Of a DNA stretch of 28,937 bases, positions 20,453 through 27,372 are shown one piece after another. The DNA comes from Zopfochytrium polystomum (taxonomy: Eukaryota > Chytridiomycota > Chytridiomycetes > Chytridiales > Chytridiaceae). Location: NCBI GenBank assembly GCA_025765615.1, contig JAIVFJ010000516.1, forward strand, positions 1 through 28,937. The letters run 5' to 3'. Position 1 is the first letter of the stretch. Each line of letters begins with the position of its first letter. The position numbers and the translations under genes were made by a program. The notes beneath the pieces were generated by a model. It had not been told where the DNA came from. It searched no databases and was given only the letters and a program-made list of their open reading frames with translations.

Positions 20453-23400
20453 TCAGTCCAAAAGCAACTGGCTCTCATGCCGTTTAAGGAACTCAGCAAT
20501 GCTGTCATGTCCATTTTGAGCAGCGATGTTTGCCAAGATTCCGTCATTGGGCTTGAGGAGAGCAGTGTTGGGACCTCCTTGCTGCACCAGCCACTTGACC
20601 ACTTCCAAATGGCCACTTTGACATGCCAAGTGAAGCGGTGTCCACTTGTCCTCCTGCTCAGCATTCACATTAGCGCCTTCGTGCACAAGCCACTGAACCA
20701 CTTCCAAATGGCCAGAGTCAGCAGCAAAGTGGAGAGGCGTCCACTGGTCCTTCTCCTCACAATTCACATCTACACCTTGGAGCAGCAGCCACATTACCAC
20801 TTCCAGGTGTCCGCTTTGCGATGCAGAGTGAAGCGGTGTGCACTTGTTGACATCTTCCGCATTCATGTTGGCATCGTGCTGAAGTAGCCACTTGACCACG
20901 TCCACGTAGTTACAGGAAGATGCGACATGGAGTGGGGTGAGCTTGTCCTCGTCCTCAGGATTCACATCAGCACCAAGCTGCACCAGCAAGTCAACCAACT
21001 CTAAATGGCCATTTTGACAAGCGACATGGAGGGGTGTTGTCTTGGTTGCGTTCTCAGCATTCACATTGGCACCTTGCAGCACCAGCCACTTGACAACCTC
21101 TGAATGACCACTTTGAGATGCAACGTGGAGTGGTGTTGACTTGGTCAGATTTTCAGAGTCCAAAGCTGCGCCGTTCTGAACAAGGTACTGCACAACTTCC
21201 AGGCGACCGTTTTGGCATGCAAAGAAGATTGGCGTGGATTGCCTGTTGTTTCTGCCATTGACATCAGCACCATGCTCCACCAGCCACTTCACAACTTCCA
21301 ACTGGCCGCTCTGCGATGCAACGTGGATAGGCATCATTCCATCCTCAACAATAGAATCAAGAGCTGCGGAACGGCCCGCAAACCAGGCTTGGAGGTCGCA
21401 TGCATCGTGGGGATGCCTGAAAAATTCTAATTCACCACTGCCTGCTGGCTTTGTTTTCTGTTAGATGTGATTGACAACGCAACTTGAAGCTTCCTCACCG
21501 ATTTTTTAGCCCAGTCCTGAATCTCAGTAAAGAAACCATATTGATCAGCTTTAGCTCCAACAGAATCCTCCAGAGTGTTATCTGCGCCCATCTCAAGAAG
21601 AAGCTTGACTGTCTGCAAGTGCGCACCTATTGCAGCAGCCATCAACGCAGTCCTGTTTCCTTCGCCGTACTCATTCTTCTCTCCCCAGCTGTGTCCTCTG
21701 CAGTTGACATCTTCACCGCCATCTTCAATAAGCGCTTTGCACACCCCCGCCAACCCCCGCCTTGCCGCCTCATACAACGGTGTTGAAGGAAACACTTTCA
21801 GTCTCCTTGCCGTTCTTACAAGGGCAGTTCCATCGCCGCAAGCAAGCACACCTTGAGCAAGCCATTCCCTCCGCTGCATGATTCCAACACACAGAGCTGA
21901 TGGCCCAAACTTGCACACTGAAGAAAACTCCCTCCATTCACTCCAGCTGACAGCAGTATCTCCTCCAACATCTTCCAAGTGACTGAGCCAAAACTTGAAT
22001 ACATACTGAGCGGTCTCATTCTCAGTGATGAAACCGGGTGTCCCAAGCAGCGCCTCGTACTTATTCACAGCAGAATCAGAGTGCTTGAGCATAATCTTCA
22101 AGCAGTGCAAGGCCATTTCTCGTTTTGCTTCAGAGATATTGATGAAGAAGTGACGATCTGCACATCGACGGCTGGAAACAAGGTGATCTGAAAGGCTCTT
22201 GTGCAAAACTTTGACCCGCCCATGGTCACTGACATCGACAATGCGGTGAATCTACAGATTGTTAGAAATAAAAGAAGGCACAAAGCACAACAAAAAGAAA
22301 CCAAATACTTGCCTCCACAAGAACCTGTCCAACCACATGACAAGGGACACCCAACAGCTCTGCAATGGCATCTTGGGTGATGGGCTCCTTGGCAGCAAGC
22401 ACCACTTTCATCACAAGCCTGAAGTTGTTGGTGTTGACCTGGCTGGACCTGAAAAACTGCTCGTATACTCCATCAATCCCAGCGCCAAATTGCTGGACAG
22501 TTGTGAGAACGTCGGTGGCTTCAACTCGGGACAGCTCATCGCACGCAAGGCGGGCAAACTGGAATATTCCTGAAGACCTCTCATAAATCTCTGCAGCCAC
22601 TACAGCAACATCATCCAGACTAAGGGCACCACCAGGGAAGGATTTCAACAGCATAGCCTTCACAAACAAGTCCATATCCCTCTTGTTCTCCTCGTCATTT
22701 GGCACAGGAACCATCGAATTCAACTTCATCATGGCTTGGTACAAATCCTGCTCAGGCCGACCAGTGGTGAAGATTCTGATAAAAGGTGGCAGTTCCTCCG
22801 CAGCAAGCAACAGGAGCTCCAGCAGCTCGGTCCTCTCCTTGCTGCCAGGAGCTCCACATTCATCCAACGCATCAATTATCAGCAGCAGACTCTTCTGCTT
22901 GTCACTTGCATCCAGACACTTCAATCCCTCCACAACAATCTTCATAAAAGCTTCCTTGGGTTTCTTCAAAATACTGTCTTCGTCGTTCTTGAGATCTTCA
23001 TCCATAACCTTCTCACAAAAACGTCTGAAAGAGGGCAGGACGCAGCACAGATTCCAAACAGTGGTCGCCATAAGCTTTGAAGGACTATTCTTCTGCACAT
23101 CATCATGCCTGCAGTAGAACACAGATCCAAGGGTGAACTTGCTGGGAAGGTTCTGGCTCACAAGCCAGGCAATCACAGATTTCCCAAGACCAGCACCGCC
23201 ATTCAGCCAGAGGACACTGGAGGTCACAGCCGCAGACACCAGCCACTCATGGACTGTCTTCAGGTAGAATCCACGAGTTCCAGGGACATAGGCTGTCAAC
23301 TGCCTTTCAGCATCCACATCAGAATCAACAGGGTTGAGCCAGCCTTTCAGAAAATCCACTGGAGCATCAGGTGCAGAAGCGGAGGGCTGACCAACTGGCA

Positions 23401-24181
23401 AGGCAACCTGACAGCGACGGATTTCATCTACTAGAAAACTGATCCGCTCACACCACTCATCAGAGCCATACTCCATCCCAGCAAAGTCAGCGTACAAAAG
23501 CCTTGGGCTGTGTTAGTTGGGTCAATCAAAACTAACCAAACAACTCACGTTGCTGTGATGGCAAATGACTCCCCTTTTGCCTCCTCTCCTGGCCTCAAAA
23601 GTCGAACTGGGACCTTGGGTTTCTTTCTGTCTTTGGCATATCTGATTTCCAACATACAGTTTTCAGATTTCTGGCGGCAGATTTAGTTGAGAATAGTGTT
23701 ATAACCAATAATAAACATTCACCTCGTAAGCAAGGGTCAAGATAGGAATAAAAACTTTGCTAGCATCAACTCCTTCAGCCATTGCTCTGCTTATAGAGCC
23801 ACTCATTTTGTTTAAATCAAACCAAACAGCAAGGCCACGTTCAGTGAGATCCTTGTGAATCTGAATTGCAATATCTTGGCTTCCCCACCTGGAAACAAGT
23901 TGGTGGTGAAATGAAAAGTGAGAGTCAACCCTCAGCACTTACTGGTAGGACAGAAAGCCATCATAAACTTTCAGGGAAAGAGCTTCAGGGGCAGTGCAAG
24001 TAATACTCTCCTCTGACACATTTGCAGTCCTCCTCAGCCCAATCTGGAAACACACCATCTTCTCAACAGTGGAGCTTTCAATCATGTGCTGCACGAAAGC
24101 CTCAGCCCCAGTAACGTCCACGACATTTCCGTCACTTTTCAGCAGGATCTGGATATCTTGCCCTAGAAAGACATCAGTCCT
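20453..24181 (-). CDS. TIR-NACHT-ankyrin (NLR-like) protein, 5' end truncated
   Basis: Exons on the minus strand are 24181-23943, 23888-23723, 23670-23549, 23507-22313, 22251-21476 and 21416-20453. All junctions keep phase, for 1153 residues of preserved product. Residues 72-165 form a TIR domain: KVYDGFLSYQ, GLAVWFDLNKMSGSI, KVFIPILTLAYE, KSENCMLEIRYA, where the Glu in CMLE is at the NADase catalytic position. Residues 176-574 contain a NACHT ATPase: Walker A GGAGLGKS (279-286), Walker B LLLIIDALDECG (383-394), then FTTGRPE. Exon 5 opens with VLHKSLSDHL. Two ankyrin units follow there, and exon 6 has eight near-identical 33-residue ankyrin repeats plus a cap. The exon 4/5 intron is GC-AG. 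The exon 5/6 donor (gtcaat, 21475) is weak and the least certain border. STAND proteins of this kind act as ligand-triggered switches in immunity or allorecognition. Confidence 0.85.
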
Positions 24182-24250
24182 CTGATATATCTTGCATCAA
24201 AATCTGTTAGCTCAAACAAAGAGCAATGAGCTCATTGCGCTCACCACTTT
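24182..24250 (-). other. Intron and last six bases of a lost upstream exon of the TIR gene
   Basis: On the minus strand aaagtg|gtgagc at 24250-24239 looks like an exon end with a good donor. A ctaac branch site lies near 24208 and the acceptor tatcag ends at 24182. Splicing at 24244/24182 joins in frame to the TIR exon. Only six exon bases remain before the LTR boundary at 24251, so the upstream exon is interrupted there. Confidence 0.6.
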
Positions 24251-24360
24251 TGTCAGGAACAGGGCAGGACAGGACAAGGCAGACAAGGAACTGAGAGGAG
24301 TGATGATTGTATTGGAAACAATAATTCACTTGAGGGATGGGACAGGTCCCCCCATCCCCC

Positions 24361-24367
24361 TTTTATA
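24361..24367 (-). promoter_or_regulatory. LTR1 TATA box
   Basis: TATAAAA on the minus strand. The 11-nt self-primer sequence begins 36 bases after its first base (24331), the expected distance for a transcription start. Confidence 0.75.
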
Positions 24368-24399
24368 CTTTTTGAGAGTCTTCCTTGTCAAGACTCAAA

Positions 24400-24412
24400 G
24401 AAAGTTCCAGAA
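24400..24412. promoter_or_regulatory. Three-unit heat-shock element near the LTR1 TATA box
   Basis: GAA (24400), TTC (24405) and GAA (24410) at exact 5-bp spacing: the consensus inverted nGAAn/nTTCn unit for heat-shock factor trimers. Confidence 0.65.
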
Positions 24413-24477
24413 AGAGCAATTAGTAATACAATGATACCAATGATACCAATGACAACAAGACAAGTCAGGAAAGCAAA

Positions 24478-24590
24478 GAAGGTTCCAGAAGGTTCCACAA
24501 GGTTCCATGAAGGAATGTTCTAGAAGGTTCCAGAAGGTTCCAGAAGGTTCCATGAAGGAATGTTCTAGAAGGTTCCAGAGGTTTCCAGAG
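24478..24590. promoter_or_regulatory. Long phased heat-shock element array in LTR1
   Basis: Alternating GAA and TTC at 5-bp steps in three runs: 24478-24505 (six units, one CAA variant), 24513-24550 (eight perfect units) and 24558-24590 (seven units, two GAG variants). The runs are joined by catgaaggaatg junctions that shift the register. On the minus strand the array is upstream of the TATA box, where an activator site should be. Confidence 0.75.
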
Positions 24591-24604
24591 GGTGATTCAT
24601 AACA

Positions 24605-26140
24605 TCATCTCCCCCTTCTAGGCCTCTTCTGCAACTTGGTGGGGTACCTGGTCTTGAACTTGAGCAGAAGGTCTTGGCAGTGAGTGAGGTTTGACTCAGG
24701 TTCCCAGGTGTTGTCAGCATCTGAGTAACCTTTCCACTTAACAAGGAACTTGAGTGTCCTTCCAAACCACTTGGCATCCAAGATTTGTTCAACCTCAAAT
24801 TCCTCCTCACCTTCTACCTCAACTGGAGGAGGAGGAGGAACAACTCTGCCTGGAATGGAATTGGCCACAAACTTCTCCAAAAGGCTGACATGGAAAACTG
24901 GGTGGATCTTCATGGATGCAGGGAGATCCAGCTTGAAGGTGACTGGATTGATTTGCTCCAAGATCTTGAAGGGTCCCAACTTGAGGTTGTCTAGCTTGGG
25001 ACTTGGTCTTTTGGTCTGCAAGTTCTTCCTCATGCCCGGCCAGTAAAAGTCTCTGGAAACAAGCTCATATGTCTTGTGCTCTCCTGGGTGTCCAGCTGTT
25101 GCTGCATCATGCCTTGTCTTGAGTATCTCAAGTTTTTCCTCTTCTTGGCTGATTTGAATCTTGTGAGGCTTGGGGTCCTTGGAAATAGCATAGGCCCACA
25201 CACTGTCAGGAAGCAGTGAAAGGTGTGTCTTGGATGGTGGGGTGAAACCATCTCCCCCTTCAGGTGCAAGGTCTGTCCTTCTGTGCTCATCAGCAGTGGG
25301 GCTTGAATTGTTGACTGGGAACTGTGATTCTTGAATCTTTGACTGAGGGTTCTGTTCTTGGCAAAGACTGTGAGCTGTGGAGCTTGAATCTTGAATTTGG
25401 ACTGTGAACTGTGGTACTTGAATCTTTGACTGTGGGTTCTGTGAACTACAGACTTGGCCATGACTGTGAGCTCTATGAGCTGTCCTGGAATCTTGACTAT
25501 GAACTGTGAACTGTGGAACTTGAGTCTTGGCTGGCTGTGAATCTTGAATCAAGGGCTTGAGAGCATGAGACTTGGGGGCTTGACTTGAGTTTTGGGTGAC
25601 TGTTCCGATTGGTGGAGGTTGGACTTGACCAGTGACCCAATCAATGGCAGGGTTCTGGGTTTGCAGCCATGGTAATCCCAGGATGACAGAGAATGTGGGT
25701 GAGCCAAGATCCAATACTTCCAGATTGACCATGGATGGTGGAAAGTCTTGGATGTGGAGGTTTAGCTTGGTTTCATGGCTGATTTCCTTGAACAGAGCAT
25801 GATTGGCAAAGTGGACCTTGAGGGGTGTGGATTTCTTGATCGTAGGAATGGCACAAGACTTGGCAAGGGTGGCATCAATGATGTTGCAGGATGATCCAGA
25901 GTCTATAAGGGCCTTGGTTGTGATGGTTGACTTGGGTGAGAGTTGAATCTTGACATCCATGGTGAGTTGGTGGGGCTTGGAATCTGAGGTGTTTGTGGTG
26001 CTGGTGGTGGTGATGAAACAGGGGCAGCTTGGAGGAGGGTCCAGGGAATTGCCCCTCAGTGAGCCTGGACCTGGGAGTTTGGGTGCTTCTTCCTTGGGCA
26101 GTCCTTGACAGCATGCTCCTTGGAGCCACAGTAAAAACAC
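24605..26140 (-). CDS. Pol remnant: protease, partial integrase and chromodomain
   Basis: The open frame of 511 codons has no ATG at its start and overlaps gag in the -1 frame, so it is probably made by ribosomal frameshifting at 26077-26083. An aspartic protease is recognisable: ALIDSGSSCNII (Asp80) and ILGLPWL. Next comes a Ser/Gln-rich stretch with DNA repeats where RT and RNase H should be. Then an integrase zinc-binding fragment (GHPGEHKTYELVSRDFYWPG), directly joined to the GPF region, with the DDE core absent. The end is a chromodomain (about 447-485) with FLVKWKGYSDADNTWEPESN. The stop codon 24607-24605 touches the LTR. The reading frame is intact, so this may still be made and used (protease and chromatin targeting). 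Confidence 0.85.
   Translation of the reverse strand: MFLLWLQGACCQGLPKEEAPKLPGPGSLRGNSLDPPPSCPCFITTTSTTNTSDSKPHQLTMDVKIQLSPKSTITTKALIDSGSSCNIIDATLAKSCAIPTIKKSTPLKVHFANHALFKEISHETKLNLHIQDFPPSMVNLEVLDLGSPTFSVILGLPWLQTQNPAIDWVTGQVQPPPIGTVTQNSSQAPKSHALKPLIQDSQPAKTQVPQFTVHSQDSRTAHRAHSHGQVCSSQNPQSKIQVPQFTVQIQDSSSTAHSLCQEQNPQSKIQESQFPVNNSSPTADEHRRTDLAPEGGDGFTPPSKTHLSLLPDSVWAYAISKDPKPHKIQISQEEEKLEILKTRHDAATAGHPGEHKTYELVSRDFYWPGMRKNLQTKRPSPKLDNLKLGPFKILEQINPVTFKLDLPASMKIHPVFHVSLLEKFVANSIPGRVVPPPPPVEVEGEEEFEVEQILDAKWFGRTLKFLVKWKGYSDADNTWEPESNLTHCQDLLLKFKTRYPTKLQKRPRRGR
25334..25521. repeat. Internal tandem repeat in the pol linker
   Basis: Two imperfect units of about 85-100 bp, each with gaatctttgactg, gggttctgt, gactgtgagct and actgtgaactgtgg blocks in order. 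They encode a Ser/Gln-rich region (repeated KIQVPQFTV-like segments) replacing the RT region. Also present in the second unit at about 28100-28290. Confidence 0.65.
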
Positions 26141-26979
26141 AGTCCCTGCTGGGCCCTCCTTGCTTTCTCCTCTTGGCTCAGAGGACCCTTAGGAAGTGTC
26201 TCAACTGCATCCACTTGCATGGGTTCAGGAACTGTAAGAGCTTGAGGAACTGGGGTAGGTCTTGATGTAGTTCCTACTTGTCTTTGCTTCAGCCTCTTGG
26301 AGTAGAGTCTGTTGTCAATCTTGATGGCAAGGAGAATGTACTCTTCCAAGGTCTCAGGGATGTGCAGAGACTGGGAGAGCATGTCTTGGATAGACTCATG
26401 GAGACCATCATGGTACAGCTCCATCAGAGCTGCATCATTGTATCCAGAGTCTCTGGCTAGTTGCTTGAATTGGTTGGTGTAGGCCACACAAGATTGCTTT
26501 CCTTGCTTGATATGCTTGAGCTTGGATCTTGCTGTCCAAGATGCGTAGGGGTCACCAAAGGTAGCCTCCAGCCCCTCCCAGAGCTCTTGCAGGGTGGTGG
26601 GTGTGCTTGGGAGAGATCTGTACCATGATTGAGCTTGACCAGACAGGAGGGTGCTTGTGAAAAGAACCTTGACTTGCTCACTGGGAAATCTTGAAGGTTG
26701 GAGAAGGATGACATTCTCCACAGTGGCCATGAAGTTCCTAAGGTCTTTGGCCAGCCCAGTGAACTTGTCAGGGCTGGGAACCTTGGGCTCTCTTGCTTGG
26801 TTGGCTTGAGGCAGGGGAAGAGCTTGATGTTCTTGTTGGTGAAGTTGTTGTTGAAGCTGGTGCTGCTGGTGAAGGACTTGTTCTTGAAGTTGGTGTGTCT
26901 GTCTTGAGAGGGCTTGTAATTGGTCCATCAAGGCTTGGAAGGCAGTTGCATCAGGGAAGGTGTTGTTTGGGTCAGACAT
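26056..26979 (-). CDS. gag: Gag of the LTR retrotransposon
   Basis: 307 residues from the ATG at 26979, 41 bases inside the LTR boundary. Residues 12-60 are Gln-rich and coiled-coil-like. Then comes a retrotransposon Gag core with DKFTGLAKDLRNFM, TLLSGQAQSWYRSL and LWEGLEATFGDP. At 281-294 is a CCHC zinc knuckle, CFYCGSKEHAVKDC, for RNA binding. The end overlaps pol in the -1 frame by about 85 bases. The frame is intact, so particles could form and package element RNA if supplied with RT from another element. Confidence 0.93.
   Translation of the reverse strand: MSDPNNTFPDATAFQALMDQLQALSRQTHQLQEQVLHQQHQLQQQLHQQEHQALPLPQANQAREPKVPSPDKFTGLAKDLRNFMATVENVILLQPSRFPSEQVKVLFTSTLLSGQAQSWYRSLPSTPTTLQELWEGLEATFGDPYASWTARSKLKHIKQGKQSCVAYTNQFKQLARDSGYNDAALMELYHDGLHESIQDMLSQSLHIPETLEEYILLAIKIDNRLYSKRLKQRQVGTTSRPTPVPQALTVPEPMQVDAVETLPKGPLSQEEKARRAQQGLCFYCGSKEHAVKDCPRKKHPNSQVQAH
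26077..26083 (-). other. Candidate -1 ribosomal frameshift site
   Basis: On the minus strand the heptamer C CCA AAC lies in the gag zero frame (X_XXY_YYZ form), seven codons before the gag stop and within the gag/pol overlap. Slipping back one base enters the pol frame. Confidence 0.6.
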
Positions 26980-27006
26980 GATGGCAGAGAGTAGTGGGAG
27001 AGGGTG

Positions 27007-27017
27007 AAGTGAATTAT
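27007..27017 (-). other. Primer-binding site for self-priming
   Basis: ATAATTCACTT on the minus strand, two bases inside the 5' LTR. It is exactly complementary to the 11 bases AAGTGAATTAT at 24331-24321 (27100-27090 in LTR2), which start 36 bases after the TATA box and would form the RNA 5' end. Neighbouring bases do not match, so the match is exactly 11 nt as in Tf1-type elements. Confidence 0.7.
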
Positions 27018-27019
27018 GA

Positions 27020-27372
27020 TGTCAGGAACAGGGCAGGACAGGACAAGGCAGACAAGGAACTGAGAGGAGTGATGATTGTATTGGAAACAATAATTCACTT
27101 GAGGGATGGGACAGGTCCCCCATCCCCCTTTTATACTTTTTGAGAGTCTTCCTTGTCAAGACTCAAAGAAAGTTCCAGAAAGAGCAATTAGTAATACAAT
27201 GATACCAATGATACCAATGACAACAAGACAAGTCAGGAAAGCAAAGAAGGTTCCAGAAGGTTCCACAAGGTTCCATGAAGGAATGTTCTAGAAGGTTCCA
27301 GAAGGTTCCAGAAGGTTCCATGAAGGAATGTTCTAGAAGGTTCCAGAGGTTTCCAGAGGGTGATTCATAACA
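27020..27372 (-). repeat. Shared LTR (LTR2), 353 bp
   Basis: 5' LTR of the unit to its left and 3' LTR of the partial unit to its right. TATA box at 27135-27129, heat-shock array at 27246-27358, R start near 27100. One base shorter than LTR1 in a C run. Confidence 0.95.

Larger units (their letters stand above)
24251..24604 (-). repeat. 3' LTR (LTR1), 354 bp
   Basis: Bounded by tgtcaggaac at the left and cataaca at the right (plus strand). Nearly identical to 27020-27372, with one C fewer in a C run in the latter. Read on the minus strand it carries heat-shock elements, a TATA box and an R/U5 region, in promoter order. Its U5 end abuts the TIR gene remnant. Confidence 0.95.
24251..27372 (-). 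mobile_element. Chromodomain Ty3/Gypsy LTR retrotransposon, internally deleted
   Basis: A complete LTR-to-LTR unit read on the minus strand: 5' LTR 27372-27020, self-primer binding site, gag, a -1 overlapping pol remnant, polypurine tract (agaagggggaga at about 24608-24619) and 3' LTR 24604-24251. LTRs start TGT and end ACA and differ by about one base, so the unit is young. RT, RNase H and the integrase core are missing, so it must rely on a full element. It was inserted in the 5' part of the TIR-NACHT-ankyrin gene, in the same orientation. A second unit begins at its 5' LTR. Confidence 0.93.

Noticed and set aside
21427..21475. Stop of the NACHT exon frame at 21427 as the true end of the TIR-NACHT protein
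   Set aside because: An in-phase intron (21417-21475) with a ctaac branch site and tttttcag acceptor leads into the ankyrin exon. The donor is weak, so the possibility is not closed.
21417..21494. Better-looking donor gtgagg just upstream (about 21494) for the same intron
   Set aside because: It would break the reading frame of the ankyrin exon (phase 0 instead of 2).
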